The position numbers and the translations under genes were made by a program. Below are positions 52,042 to 61,774 of a stretch of DNA of 64,000 nucleotides, one piece after another (the stretch's first letter is position 1; each line of letters begins with the position of its first letter). Below the pieces are notes generated by a model. The model was not told the DNA's origin and ran no database searches. It was given only the letters and a program-made list of their open reading frames with translations. Location: assembly GCF_025972045.1 (NCBI RefSeq), contig NZ_JAPDHX010000004.1, positions 62,001-126,000 of the forward strand. Reading direction: 5' to 3'. Source of the DNA: Micropruina sonneratiae (GTDB lineage: Bacteria; Actinomycetota; Actinomycetes; Propionibacteriales; Propionibacteriaceae).

Positions 52042-52145
52042 ATGGGTCAGCCCCCTCGCAGGTCACAGCGGCTAGGCCGCTTCATTCGTCAGAAATGTGT
52101 CGTGAGCACAGGGTACCCAATGACCCCCAGCCAGCAAAGCACGCC

Positions 52146-53222
52146 TCACGCAACGGGATGTGTGCCCTCGAGCACCACCGAAGCGGGCCTGCCTGGCGCC
52201 TCGGACGCCTCGCCGAGCACCCAGGAATCGATCCCACGGGCGGTCAGCAGGGCCTGCCCCGCGTCCACCTCGGAGGCGGGCAGCAGCACCGCCATCCCGA
52301 CGCCCATGTTGAGCGTCGCCTCGATGTCGGGCTGCGACACCGCGCCCACCCGCTGCACGGTGGTGAACACCGGCGGCGGCGTCCAGCTGGCCCGGTCGAG
52401 CCGGACCGAGACCCCCTCGGGCAGCACCCGGACCAGGTTGTTCGCCAGGCCACCGCCGGTGATGTGGCTGATCGCGTGCACCTCGACGGCCTCAATCAGT
52501 GCCAGGACGTCCTTGGCGTACACCCGGGTGGGGGTGAGCAGCTCCTCGCCCAGCGTCCGCCCGAAGTCGGCCACCTGGCGCTCCAGCGACCAGCCGGCGT
52601 CGGTGAGCAGCACCTTGCGCACCAGCGAGTAGCCGTTGGAGTGCAGCCCCGAGGACGCCAGGGCGAGCACCACGTCGTCGCCGCGGACCCGTTCGGGCCC
52701 GAGGATCTTCGCCTTCTCGACCACACCGGTGGTGGCCCCGGCGATGTCGTACTCGTCGGGGCCCAGCAGGCCCGGATGCTCGGCGGTCTCGCCGCCCAGC
52801 AGGGACGCCCCGGCGGCCGCGCACGCCTGCGCGATGCCCTTGACGATGGCGGCGATGCGTTCGGGCACCACCCGGCCGCAGGCGATGTAGTCGGTGACGA
52901 ACAGTGGCTCGGCGCCGGTGACGACCAGATCGTCGACCAGCATGCCGATCAGGTCCCAGCCGATGGTGTCGTGCACGTCCAGGGCCTGCGCGATGGCGAC
53001 CTTGGTGCCCACACCGTCGGTCGAGGTGGCCAGCACCGGGTGGTCGTAACGGGCCAGCGCCGAGGCGTCGAAGAAGCCGGCGAAGCCGCCGAGTCCCCCC
53101 AGCACCTCGGGCCGCCGGGTCGCCGCGACGTGCGACTTCATCAACTCGACGGCCCGGTCGCCCGCCTCGATGTCAACGCCGGCGGCGGCGTAGGCGGACG
53201 GGACGGCGGTTGTGTCGGTCAC
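52146..53222 (-). CDS. purM: Phosphoribosylformylglycinamidine cyclo-ligase (AIR synthetase)
   Basis: 358 residues from GTG 53222, whose GTGA overlaps the purF stop. The longer in-frame start lies inside purF and was rejected. Motifs: YAAAGVDIEAGDRAVELMK, ATSTDGVGTKVAIAQ, the DLIGMLVDDLVVTGAEPLF dimer segment, LLGGETAEHPG and ISHITGGGL. It converts FGAM-derived formylglycinamidine ribotide to AIR with ATP in de novo purine synthesis. Cytoplasmic homodimer. Confidence 0.97.
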   Translation of the reverse strand: MTDTTAVPSAYAAAGVDIEAGDRAVELMKSHVAATRRPEVLGGLGGFAGFFDASALARYDHPVLATSTDGVGTKVAIAQALDVHDTIGWDLIGMLVDDLVVTGAEPLFVTDYIACGRVVPERIAAIVKGIAQACAAAGASLLGGETAEHPGLLGPDEYDIAGATTGVVEKAKILGPERVRGDDVVLALASSGLHSNGYSLVRKVLLTDAGWSLERQVADFGRTLGEELLTPTRVYAKDVLALIEAVEVHAISHITGGGLANNLVRVLPEGVSVRLDRASWTPPPVFTTVQRVGAVSQPDIEATLNMGVGMAVLLPASEVDAGQALLTARGIDSWVLGEASEAPGRPASVVLEGTHPVA

Positions 53223-54691
53223 GCGGTGGTCCCCTGCTCGAGTCGCATCTTCTCGGCCCGTCCGGCCGGCACCTCGACCGGGTACACCCCGTCGAAGCAG
53301 GCCCGGCACAGGCTCTTCTTGGCCAGCCCGGTCGAGGCGATCAGACCCTCAAGACTGATGTAGCCCAGCGAGTCGGCGCCGATCGAGCGGCAGATCTCCT
53401 CGGTGCTCAACCCGGGCGCGATCAGCTCGGCGCGGGTGGCGAAGTCGATGCCGTAGAAACACGGCCACTGCACCGGCGGCGAACTGATCCGCACGTGCAC
53501 CTCGGCCGCCCCGGCCTCGCGCAGCATCTTCACCAGCGCACGCTGGGTGTTGCCGCGGACGATCGAATCGTCGACCACCACCAGCCGCTTGCCCTCGATG
53601 ACGTCGCGGATCGGGTTGAGCTTCAACCGGATGCCGAGCTGCCGCATCGTGTTGGAGGGCTGGATGAAGGTGCGGCCCACGTAGGCGTTGCGGGTGAGCC
53701 CCAGCCCGTACGGAATGCCCGAGGCGTCCGCATAGCCGATGGCGGCCGGGATGCCGGACTCCGGGGTGGGGATGACCAGGTCGGCGTCCGCCGGCGATTC
53801 CAGGGCGAGGGTGCGGCCGATCTCGACGCGCACCGAGTGGATGCGCCGGTTGCTGATCTGGGTGTCCGGCCTGGCCAGATAGACGTACTCGAACAGGCAG
53901 CCCTTCGGGTCGGCCTCGGCGAAACGGGTGGAGCGCAGGCCGCCCTCGTCGATGGTGATCAGTTCGCCCGGCTCGACCTCGCGGATGAACGTCGCGCCGA
54001 CGATGTCCAGCCCGGCGGTCTCCGACGCCACCACCCACCCGTTGGAGAGGCGTCCGAGCACCAGCGGGCGGATGCCCTGCGGGTCGCGCGCCGCATAGAG
54101 GGAGTGCTCGTCCATGAACACGAAACAGAAGGCGCCGCGCAGCCGTGGCAGCACCTCCATCGCCGCACCGTGCACGCCGAGGTGTGAGTAGGTGGCCATG
54201 ATGGCCGTCACCAGGGCGGTGTCGCTGGTGGAATCCATCCGGTCCTTGTGCGGCACCTCCTGGCTGGCGTCGCGCTCCTTGAGCCAGGTCTCCAACTCGT
54301 CGGTATTGGTGAGGTTGCCGTTGTGGGCCAGCGCGAGGCCGCCGGAGTCGGTGGCCCGGAAGGTGGGCTGGGCGTTGTTCCAGACGCTGGCCCCGGTGGT
54401 CGAGTAGCGGCACTGGGCGATCGCGAGGTGCCCGTGCAGGGAGTTGAGGGTGGGTTCGTCGAACACCTGGGAGACGAGTCCCATGTCCTTGAACACCATC
54501 ATCCGCTCGCCGTTGCTGACCGAGACGCCGGCGGATTCCTGGCCGCGGTGCTGCAGCGCGTACAGGCCGAAGTAGGACAGCTTCGCCACCTCTTCGCCCG
54601 GCGCCCACACCCCGAACACCCCACAGGCGTCCTGGGGTCCCTTGTCCTGCGGATCCAGATCGTGGGTCAGGCGGCCGTCCGGACGAAGCAC
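53219..54691 (-). CDS. purF: Amidophosphoribosyltransferase
   Basis: 490 residues. A propeptide ends at C23 (DACGVFGVW), the Ntn glutaminase nucleophile; LYALQHRGQESAG and RYSTTG follow. The PRPP-binding loop is VVVDDSIVRGNTQ. Cysteines in KGCLFEY, QWPCFYG and KSLCRACFDG fit the Fe-S form with a cleaved propeptide. First step of purine synthesis: PRPP and glutamine to phosphoribosylamine. Translationally coupled to purM. Confidence 0.97.
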   Translation of the reverse strand: MLRPDGRLTHDLDPQDKGPQDACGVFGVWAPGEEVAKLSYFGLYALQHRGQESAGVSVSNGERMMVFKDMGLVSQVFDEPTLNSLHGHLAIAQCRYSTTGASVWNNAQPTFRATDSGGLALAHNGNLTNTDELETWLKERDASQEVPHKDRMDSTSDTALVTAIMATYSHLGVHGAAMEVLPRLRGAFCFVFMDEHSLYAARDPQGIRPLVLGRLSNGWVVASETAGLDIVGATFIREVEPGELITIDEGGLRSTRFAEADPKGCLFEYVYLARPDTQISNRRIHSVRVEIGRTLALESPADADLVIPTPESGIPAAIGYADASGIPYGLGLTRNAYVGRTFIQPSNTMRQLGIRLKLNPIRDVIEGKRLVVVDDSIVRGNTQRALVKMLREAGAAEVHVRISSPPVQWPCFYGIDFATRAELIAPGLSTEEICRSIGADSLGYISLEGLIASTGLAKKSLCRACFDGVYPVEVPAGRAEKMRLEQGTTA

Positions 54692-54731
54692 GCGCTCACT
54701 CTACCGCCTGCGGACGGGCACCCCACGCGCG

Positions 54732-54764
54732 CCAGCGCCCGCCGGACGGGCCGGCGGGCGCTGG
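54732..54764. terminator. Strong hairpin between DUF4870 and purF genes
   Basis: CCAGCGCCCGCCGG (54732-54745), loop ACGGG, and CCGGCGGGCGCTGG (54751-54764): a perfect 14-bp GC-rich stem 10 bp past the stop of the DUF4870 gene. It should terminate transcription from upstream, leaving purF with its own promoter. Confidence 0.75.
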
Positions 54765-54773
54765 AGGGTGACG

Positions 54774-56897
54774 CTACTTGGCGATCTTGATCGAGAAGGG
54801 GTAGGTGTAGGGCCGGTTCTGATTCTCGGACAGGGTGCCCATGATCGAGAAGACCAGGCTGAGGATGCCGACCAGCGGCAGCAGCACGGCGCCGATGACG
54901 ACCCCCATCAGGATGTAGCTGATGATGAAGCCGATGGCCACCGTGATCTGGAAGTTGAGCGCCTGGATGGCGGCGGCCCGGACCCGCGGGCTCTTGTTGC
55001 CCTGGGCGGTCAGCACGATGAGCGGGCCCAGCCAGCCGAGCACCCCGACGGTGATCAGCGACGCCACCGGACCCGACCAGTGCGCAGCCATCGCCCAGGT
55101 CTTCTCCTCGTTGGGGCTCATTCCGGAGTAGGGCTGCATGCCGTACCCGCCCTGCTGGCCGTAGCCACCGCCGTAGGGGTTCTGCTGCCCGTAGGGCGAC
55201 TGCTGACCGTAGCCCTGTTGCCCGGCCGGATCGGCGTAGGGCTGCTGGGGCTGGCCCTGGCCGGGTTGCTGACCGAACGCGGACTGCGGCTGGCCGTAGC
55301 CGCCGGCCTGGACGCCGGAGGGTCCGGAGGCCGCCGACGGTGCCCCGTAGCCGCCCTGACCCTGGCCGTACGGGCCGGTCGGACCGGACGCCGCACTCGG
55401 AGCCTGGCCGTAGCCGGTCTGCCCATAGGGGGCGGTCTGGCCCGACGCCGCGCTTGGAGCCTGGCCATAACCGGACTGCCCGTAGCCGCTGGGCTGGCCG
55501 TACGGCGCGGTCGGACCGGAGGCCGCACCCGGCACCTGGCCGTACGGCGCGGTCGGGCCGGAGGCCGCACCCGGCACCTGGCCGTAGCCGGAGGTGTCCT
55601 GGCCGTACCCTGGCTGCGCCGGTTGGCCGTAGCCGGACTGCTGCCCGTAGGGTCCCTGCGGACCGGGCTGCCCATAGGGGGCGGGTTGGCCATAGGGCGT
55701 CGACTGGCCATAGCCGGGAGGCTGGGTGGGCTGGCCGTAGCCGGCCGCCGGCTGTTGCTGACCGTAGCCACCGGGCTGACCGTAGCCGCCCTGTTGCGCG
55801 TACGGGCTCTGCTCGAAGGGCCCACCCACACCGGGCGGAGTGGCGCCCAGATCGAACGCGCCGGGAGCGGACGTCGGCATGCTGCCGGGCAGGTCCAGGG
55901 GCGATCCGCCGGTGGCAGCGGGCTGCTGCGGTTGGCGATTGCTGGCGGCGGAGTCGAAATCCGTGCCGACCGGGGCGGGCGGTTCCGCCTGGCCGAGGTC
56001 GAGGCCGGCGGGGTCGAGGCCCTGGTGGGGGGTCGGCCCGGTCGACGCGTCGCCCTCGTCACCCACATCCTCGGCGGCCTGGGCGGGCGACTCGGGCATG
56101 CCCTCCGCCGTCGCCTCGCTCTCCTCGAACACGTCGTAGGGGTCGGCCGCCGGCCCGGAATGCTCCGGCGTCGACTCGAAGCCCGCCACGAAAAGAGCGG
56201 TCTCGGGCTGGTCGCCCTGGGTGGTGGGGGCGTCGGCGGCGAAGTCCTCGGCGCCGGCGTCGGTCGGGTCGCCGGCGGAGTTCTCGGCCTGGGTCGGCGA
56301 CTCGGGCATGCCCTCGCCCGTTGCCTGCGCCTCATGCCGGTGCCCGGCCGGGGACTCCTCGGTCGCGTCCACCACGACGGCGTCCTCGACGAACGAATCG
56401 GAGTCGGCCTGCTGCGGCTCGTCGGCCGGCTCGTCGACGACCTCGGCGTCCACGACCTCGGCGTCGCCCTGCTCGACCGGTGCGGCACTCGCCCGCACGT
56501 CGAACTCGCCGCTCGGGTTGTCTTCGGTCGGGGCGTCGACGACGTCGGGGCGGTCATCGGGCACGTCACTCTGCCAGGGCTCGGGCTGGGCGGGTTCGGC
56601 GGGTTCTGCGGGTTCGGCGGGTTCGGTCGGCCACTGCTCGGGACTGCCCGACTCCTCGTCAGCCGGCGCGTCCTCGGTAGCCGGTTCGGACGGCTGATCG
56701 GCCGAGCCCGTCGAGTCCGACACGTCCGGCACGTCGGACGCCGCCACCGGCTGGTCGAACTCCCCCGGCACGGGCGCCGCCTGATCGCCCGAGGGCTCCG
56801 ACGGACTCCCCCACGGCTGCTGCCCGGTTGCGGGCTCGGACGTCTCGGGATTCGCCTGCTCGCTCTCGACGGGGCGCTCCCACGGGTTCTGCGTCAT
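54774..56897 (-). CDS. DUF4870 membrane protein with very long disordered N-terminus
   Basis: 707 residues from ATG 56897 ([13 protein letters not shown]). Residues 1-355 are acidic and Pro/Ala/Ser-rich ([14 protein letters not shown]; two near-repeats [11 protein letters not shown] and [11 protein letters not shown]). Residues about 385-585 are a G/Y/Q/P repeat (GYGQP, YGQQ, with a repeated [13 protein letters not shown] unit). The last 110 residues hold DUF4870: [21 protein letters not shown], two or three membrane helices and [14 protein letters not shown]. The prion-like repeat could drive condensation at the membrane (inference). It sits between purL and purF but has its own terminator. 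Confidence 0.88.
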   Translation of the reverse strand: MTQNPWERPVESEQANPETSEPATGQQPWGSPSEPSGDQAAPVPGEFDQPVAASDVPDVSDSTGSADQPSEPATEDAPADEESGSPEQWPTEPAEPAEPAEPAQPEPWQSDVPDDRPDVVDAPTEDNPSGEFDVRASAAPVEQGDAEVVDAEVVDEPADEPQQADSDSFVEDAVVVDATEESPAGHRHEAQATGEGMPESPTQAENSAGDPTDAGAEDFAADAPTTQGDQPETALFVAGFESTPEHSGPAADPYDVFEESEATAEGMPESPAQAAEDVGDEGDASTGPTPHQGLDPAGLDLGQAEPPAPVGTDFDSAASNRQPQQPAATGGSPLDLPGSMPTSAPGAFDLGATPPGVGGPFEQSPYAQQGGYGQPGGYGQQQPAAGYGQPTQPPGYGQSTPYGQPAPYGQPGPQGPYGQQSGYGQPAQPGYGQDTSGYGQVPGAASGPTAPYGQVPGAASGPTAPYGQPSGYGQSGYGQAPSAASGQTAPYGQTGYGQAPSAASGPTGPYGQGQGGYGAPSAASGPSGVQAGGYGQPQSAFGQQPGQGQPQQPYADPAGQQGYGQQSPYGQQNPYGGGYGQQGGYGMQPYSGMSPNEEKTWAMAAHWSGPVASLITVGVLGWLGPLIVLTAQGNKSPRVRAAAIQALNFQITVAIGFIISYILMGVVIGAVLLPLVGILSLVFSIMGTLSENQNRPYTYPFSIKIAK

Positions 56898-57064
56898 CGC
56901 TTCCTCACTTGTCCTTGCGAAAGGTGCTGGGGCCGCTAAGCCTGGACCGGTCCATTCTTGCGCACGCGCCTGTCGACAACAGCAGGGTCTACCCGGAAGG
57001 GTCCCCCGATGGGTTGCGGGGCGGACGATCGCTCGCCGTGGGACGGCGGTGCGAACGACGCGGG

Positions 57065-59311
57065 TCAGTGCGCCATTGCCTCGCGCAGCGGAGCCTGCCA
57101 GCGGGTGCGGATCTCCTCCAGCGGCAGTGCGAAGCGGCCCACCACCTCGAGCTCGGCCAGCTCGGTGACCTCGCCTAGCCGGGTCAGGGTGATGTCGTGC
57201 CGGCGGCACAACTCCTCGAACTCCTGAGCGGTGGACGCCGGCAGCGACACCAGCACCCGGCCGGGTGTCTCGCTGAACAGCTGCACGGTGGGGTCACCGT
57301 CGGGCAGGGTCAGTGCCACACCCAGCCCACGACGCAGGCAGGATTCGACCAGCGCCTGTGACAGACCGCCGTCGGCCAGATCGTGCGCCGAGCTCAGCAG
57401 ATGCGCCTTGGACGCCGCCACCAGCACCTGGGCCAGCCGCTGCTCGTGCTCGAAGTCGGGCAACGGCGGCATGCCGCCCAGATGCCCGTCGTGGATGACG
57501 TCCGCCCAGGTGGTGCCGGACAGGTCGTCCCGGGTGTCGCCGAGCAGGAAGATCGCGTCTCCGGGGTTGCTGAATCCGGCCGTGACCCGGTCGGCGACGT
57601 CGTCGATCACGCCCAGCACGCCCACCACCGGGGTCGGGATGATGTTGGTCTCGCCGGTCTGGTTGTAGAACGAGACGTTGCCGCCGGTGACCGGCGTCCC
57701 CAGGGCGCGACAGCCGTCCACCAGGCCCAGGATGGCCTCGGAGAACTGCCACATCACGCTGGGATCCTCGGGGCTGCCGAAGTTGAGGCAGTCGGTGATC
57801 GCCACCGGCTCGGCGCCGGTGACCGCCACGTTGCGGTACGCCTCGCACAACGCCAGCTGTGCCCCGAGGTACGGGTTCAGGTAGGCGAAGCGTGCGTTGC
57901 AGTCGGTGGCCAGGGCGATGCCCAGGCCGCTCTCCTCGTCGATCCGCAGCACCCCGCCGTCCTCGGGCTGCGCCAGCACGGTGTTGCCGCGCACGTAGCG
58001 GTCGTACTGGTCGGTGACCCAGGACTTGTCGCACAGGTTCGGCGACCCGGCCAGCCGCAGCACGGTGTCGGCCAGCTCCTCGCCGTCGCGGGCGCGGGGC
58101 AGCCGGCTGGCCGAATCGGCGTTCAGTGCGTCGATCCAGTCGGGCCGGGCGTAGGGGCGATGGTAGGTGGGGCCGTCGTGGGCGACCGTGACCGGGTCGA
58201 CGTCGACGACCACCTCGCCGTCCCACTCGATGATCAACCGATCGCCGTCGGTGACTTCGCCGACCACGGTGGCCAGCACGTCCCACTTCGCGCAGATCTC
58301 AAGGAAGCGGTCGACGTTGTGCGGCTCGACGACCGCCATCATCCGCTCCTGCGACTCGCTCATCAGGATCTCTTCGGGCGCCAGCGTGTGGTCGCGCAGC
58401 GGCACCGTGTTGAGGTTGACGTGCATGCCGCCGTCGCCGGCGCTGGCCAGCTCGGAGGTCGCGCACGACAGCCCCGCAGCGCCGAGATCCTGGATGCCCT
58501 GGATCAGGTCCTCGGCGAACAGCTCCAGCGTGCACTCGATCAGCAGCTTCTCCATGAACGGGTCGCCGACCTGCACGCTGGGACGCTTGGCCGGGCCGTC
58601 GGCGTCGAAGGTCTCCGACGCCAGGATGGACGCCCCGCCGATGCCGTCGCCACCAGTGGCCGCGCCGTACAGGATCACCTTGTTGCCGGTGCCGCGGGCG
58701 AACGCCAGGTGCAGGTCGTCGTGCTTGAGAACGCCGACGCACAGTGCGTTGACCAGGGGATTTCCGTAGTAGGTGGGGTCGAAGACGACCTCGCCGCCGA
58801 TGTTGGGCAGGCCGAGACAGTTGCCGTAGCCGCCGACCCCGGCGACGATGCCGGGCAGCACGCGGGCGGTGTCGGGGGCGTCCAGCGGGCCGAACCGCAG
58901 CGGGTCCATCACCCCAATCGGCCGGGCACCCATCGCGAGGATGTCGCGGACGATGCCGCCGACCCCGGTGGCCGCGCCCTGGTAGGGCTCGACGTAGGAG
59001 GGGTGGTTGTGCGATTCGATCTTGAACGTGACCGCCCAGTCACCGCCGATGTCGACCACGCCGGCCTGCTCGCCGATGCCGGCCAGCAGCTTGCCGCGCG
59101 GTGTCTCGTCACCCAGCACCCCGAACTTCTTCAGGTGCACCTTGGAGGACTTGTACGAGCAGTGCTCCGACCACATCACCGAGTACATGGCCAGCTCGCA
59201 CGAGGTCGGCCGGCGTCCGAGGATCTCGCGGATCTTGTCGTACTCGTTCCCGCGCAGGCCCAGGGCAGCCCAGGGCTGTTCGAGATCAGGCGTTTCGGCG
59301 GCATGCGTCAC
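57065..59311 (-). CDS. purL: Phosphoribosylformylglycinamidine synthase, large subunit
   Basis: 748 residues from GTG 59311 ([14 protein letters not shown]); upstream in-frame codons are Arg/Pro-rich and non-coding. The length is that of the small PurL type that needs PurS and PurQ, both present at 60719-61638. Motifs: [49 protein letters not shown], and [17 protein letters not shown]. It makes FGAM from FGAR, ATP and ammonia passed from PurQ. Confidence 0.97.
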   Translation of the reverse strand: MTHAAETPDLEQPWAALGLRGNEYDKIREILGRRPTSCELAMYSVMWSEHCSYKSSKVHLKKFGVLGDETPRGKLLAGIGEQAGVVDIGGDWAVTFKIESHNHPSYVEPYQGAATGVGGIVRDILAMGARPIGVMDPLRFGPLDAPDTARVLPGIVAGVGGYGNCLGLPNIGGEVVFDPTYYGNPLVNALCVGVLKHDDLHLAFARGTGNKVILYGAATGGDGIGGASILASETFDADGPAKRPSVQVGDPFMEKLLIECTLELFAEDLIQGIQDLGAAGLSCATSELASAGDGGMHVNLNTVPLRDHTLAPEEILMSESQERMMAVVEPHNVDRFLEICAKWDVLATVVGEVTDGDRLIIEWDGEVVVDVDPVTVAHDGPTYHRPYARPDWIDALNADSASRLPRARDGEELADTVLRLAGSPNLCDKSWVTDQYDRYVRGNTVLAQPEDGGVLRIDEESGLGIALATDCNARFAYLNPYLGAQLALCEAYRNVAVTGAEPVAITDCLNFGSPEDPSVMWQFSEAILGLVDGCRALGTPVTGGNVSFYNQTGETNIIPTPVVGVLGVIDDVADRVTAGFSNPGDAIFLLGDTRDDLSGTTWADVIHDGHLGGMPPLPDFEHEQRLAQVLVAASKAHLLSSAHDLADGGLSQALVESCLRRGLGVALTLPDGDPTVQLFSETPGRVLVSLPASTAQEFEELCRRHDITLTRLGEVTELAELEVVGRFALPLEEIRTRWQAPLREAMAH

Positions 59312-59689
59312 GGTGTCGACCACGCCCCACAAGCTACCGTCTCGGCGCTCAGGGCCGTGCGGCGTCCGAGGTGCGGGGCTTGCCGGACAGTCGGCTGGCC
59401 GATGGGGGCGCCGCGCCGCGGCGGCGATGGCAGCGCTGCTGACGCGTGCGCATGCGCACCATTTCATCCAGTGCCTATATACCGTTTTTCGACGTCGATG
59501 GCCCCAGGGACGCTTCGAAAACGTTTCATTCCGGATCGACGTCGAGAATCGGTATATCCACCTCCGTTGAATTCCAGCCTGGCTAGGTGCGTCGACGAGA
59601 ATCCGACCCTGCTCGATCGCTGCGGCAGGTTCGCCCTGAACGCGACCCGCCGGGCCGCTGGACGGTCCTAAACTTCGAGCCGAAGGGCG
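59312..59689. other. Divergent purL / BadF-kinase intergenic region
   Basis: About 380 bp with no supported gene. It holds a long inverted repeat (59477-59557, separate entry). The rest is G/C-rich; a promoter for purL should lie between 59312 and 59470. Confidence 0.5.
59477..59557. promoter_or_regulatory. Large imperfect inverted repeat with nested palindromes
   Basis: Arms of 23 bp (59477-59499 and 59535-59557) match at 21 of 23 positions when one is reversed. Each arm contains the perfect palindrome TCGACGTCGA (59489-59498; 59536-59545). The 35-bp loop contains AAACGTTT, resembling LacI-family operators. It lies about 165 bp before purL and 130 bp before the kinase gene. Regulator sites with looping, or a small hairpin element, are both possible. 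Confidence 0.55.
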
Positions 59690-60622
59690 GTGATCACCGT
59701 GACCGACCAGGCAAGAGGCGTCCTCGCCATCGACTGCGGCCAGACCAGCATTTCGTGGAGCCTGCGCTCAGCCGACTCCGATCGGCAGCTGGGCCGCGGC
59801 AAGGGGGTCGACACCAGCCGCCCCATCGAGCCGCAGATCGCGGCGGCCGTCCGCAGCATCATCGAGCGGACCGGAGCGACGCCGTCGGTGCTGGCCTGCG
59901 GCTCCTCCGGGCTCGACCGGCCGGACGCCTCCGCGTGCCTCGCCGAGCTGACCGGAACCTCGATCGACGAGGTGCTGCTCGCCCACGACTCGACGATCTG
60001 CTACCTGGGCGCGCTGGGTGACGAGCAGGGCGTGATGATCGCCTGCGGCACGGGCGTGGTGACGTTGGGGGTCGGACCGACCGAGGTGGCCCGGGTGGAC
60101 GGCTGGGGCTGGATCATGGGTGACGCCGGTTCGGCGTTCTGGATCGGCCGCAACGCCCTCGAGGCGGCCATGCGAGGGTATGACGGACGCCGCTCGTCGA
60201 CGGTGTTGACCGAACTGATCGGCCGGAACTTCGACGATCTCGAACTGGCCTACCTCGAGCTGCAGTCCGATCCGGACAGGGTGTCCCGGGTCGCCTCCTA
60301 CGCCGCCGTGGTCGACGAGGCGTCCGCCTCGGACCTGGTCGCGCGCAACATCCTGGACAAGGCGGCCGCCCATTTGGCCGAGGCCGTCGGGGCCGCGGCC
60401 CATCGCGTCGGGCTGGGTCGGCACGCGGCGCCCACCGTGTGCGCCCTGGGCCGTACGTTCGACTCCACCCGGGTGCGGGGCAAGTTCGTCGCCTACCTCA
60501 CCATGGAGTGGCCGGACTTCCAACTGACCGCGCCCCGCGGCGACGGGCTGGGGGGCGCCGAGCTGCTGCCCGGGCTCGGCGACAGTCCGCTGGCCTCGCG
60601 AGTGAGCCGGGCGACGCGCTGA
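59690..60622 (+). CDS. BadF/BadG-family (N-acetylglucosamine-kinase-like) ATPase
   Basis: 310 residues from GTG 59690 (GTG 59699 also possible). ASKHA features: phosphate-1 loop [11 protein letters not shown], connect/phosphate-2 region [15 protein letters not shown], and the [20 protein letters not shown] segment typical of the BcrAD_BadFG family, where it marks GlcNAc or glucosamine kinases. The adenosine motif CALGRTFDS is weak. It interrupts the purine cluster on the opposite strand. Substrate probably an amino sugar (inference). Confidence 0.85.
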   Translation: MITVTDQARGVLAIDCGQTSISWSLRSADSDRQLGRGKGVDTSRPIEPQIAAAVRSIIERTGATPSVLACGSSGLDRPDASACLAELTGTSIDEVLLAHDSTICYLGALGDEQGVMIACGTGVVTLGVGPTEVARVDGWGWIMGDAGSAFWIGRNALEAAMRGYDGRRSSTVLTELIGRNFDDLELAYLELQSDPDRVSRVASYAAVVDEASASDLVARNILDKAAAHLAEAVGAAAHRVGLGRHAAPTVCALGRTFDSTRVRGKFVAYLTMEWPDFQLTAPRGDGLGGAELLPGLGDSPLASRVSRATR

Positions 60623-60718
60623 GGCGGTGCCGGCGGGGGCGTAGTCCCCTCGGTCCGCCAAGTCCGGGAACCGTCATCCCCGGCCCGCCCCGGGATCTCG
60701 TCCGGTGCAGGTGGACGA

Positions 60719-61399
60719 TCAGCCGACGTGCGCGGTGAGGAACCGTTCCAGCGACGCGAAGAATCCGCGCCCATCGAGCGAAGGGGAGGTCAACTCCTCC
60801 ATGTTGTGCTCCGGATGCGGCATCAGCCCGACGACGTTGCCGCGAGCGTTGGTGACGCCGGCGATGTCGTTCAGCGAGCCGTTGGGGTTGCCGTCCAGGT
60901 AGCGGAAGACCACCTGGTTCTCACCCTCGAGCCGCTCGATCGTGGCGGCGTCCGCGACGAAGCCGCCCTCGCCGTTCTTGAGCACGATGACGATCTCCTG
61001 GCCGGGCACGAAGGCGTTGGTCCAGACGGTGTCGACCGATTCGACACGCAGTTTCTGGTCGCGGCAGACGAACGTGCGGACATCGTTGCGGATCAGGGCG
61101 CCCGGCAGCAGGTGCGACTCGCACAGCACCTGGAAGCCGTTGCAGATGCCGAGCACCGGCAGGCCGCCCTCGGCCGCCCGGATCACCTCGGTCATGATCG
61201 GGCTGAACCGAGCGATCGCCCCGCAGCGCAGGTAGTCGCCGTAGGAGAAGCCACCCGGGAGGATCACCGCCTCGACCTCCTGCAGCGACTCGTGAGCGTG
61301 CCACAGCGCAACCGGCTCGTGACCGGCCAGCTTCACCGCACGCTGCGCGTCATGGTCGTCCAGAGAGCCGGGGAAGGTGACGACACCGATCCGGCTCAC
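60719..61399 (-). CDS. purQ: Phosphoribosylformylglycinamidine synthase, glutaminase subunit
   Basis: 226 residues. Class I amidotransferase: [17 protein letters not shown], nucleophile C86 in LGICNGFQ, and the His/Glu pair in LMPHPEHN. It supplies ammonia to PurL. It overlaps purS by 4 bp (ATGA). The purL gene is 1.4 kb away, beyond the BadF-like kinase. Confidence 0.97.
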   Translation of the reverse strand: MSRIGVVTFPGSLDDHDAQRAVKLAGHEPVALWHAHESLQEVEAVILPGGFSYGDYLRCGAIARFSPIMTEVIRAAEGGLPVLGICNGFQVLCESHLLPGALIRNDVRTFVCRDQKLRVESVDTVWTNAFVPGQEIVIVLKNGEGGFVADAATIERLEGENQVVFRYLDGNPNGSLNDIAGVTNARGNVVGLMPHPEHNMEELTSPSLDGRGFFASLERFLTAHVG

Positions 61400-61638
61400 T
61401 GCTCGACCCGCACGTCGAACGCCTCGATCACCGTGTTGGCGAGCAGTTTCTCCGCAGCCTCACGGACCTGGCCGAGGACCTCGTCGGTGAGTTCACCGTC
61501 GACCTCGACCTCGAAACGCTTGCCCTGCCGCACCGTCAGGCCGGCGAAGCCGAGCCGCTGCAGGGCACCGGTCACGGCCTTGCCCTGCGGGTCAAGGATT
61601 TCGGCCTTGGGCATCACATCCACGATCACGCGCGCCAT
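61396..61638 (-). CDS. purS: Phosphoribosylformylglycinamidine synthase, PurS subunit
   Basis: 80 residues: [25 protein letters not shown] is the PurS start, then [13 protein letters not shown]. It bridges PurL and PurQ. It overlaps purQ; it is divergent from a glycosyltransferase gene with a 33-bp hairpin between. Confidence 0.95.
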   Translation of the reverse strand: MARVIVDVMPKAEILDPQGKAVTGALQRLGFAGLTVRQGKRFEVEVDGELTDEVLGQVREAAEKLLANTVIEAFDVRVEQ

Positions 61639-61663
61639 GCGGGCATCCTATCGGGGCCGGACG

Positions 61664-61696
61664 TGCACGCCCGGGGGCATCCATCCCGGGCGTGCA
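61664..61696. promoter_or_regulatory. 33-bp inverted repeat between purS and the GT61 gene
   Basis: TGCACGCCCGGG-N9-CCCGGGCGTGCA, perfect 12-bp arms, in the 136-bp gap between two divergent genes. As nothing ends here, a terminator is unlikely; an operator or a leader hairpin of purS is more probable. Confidence 0.5.
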
Positions 61697-61774
61697 AACC
61701 CCTCGCGCCGCCCCGGCCGTTAGGGTGGAGAGCAACAGCGCCGACCGACCTTCTCGGTGGAGGAGTTTCGACAC

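Noticed and set aside
54774-57209. 811-residue version of the DUF4870 protein
   Set aside because: The first 104 residues overlap purL antisense to nothing useful and are Arg/Pro-rich; ATG 56897 gives a natural start.
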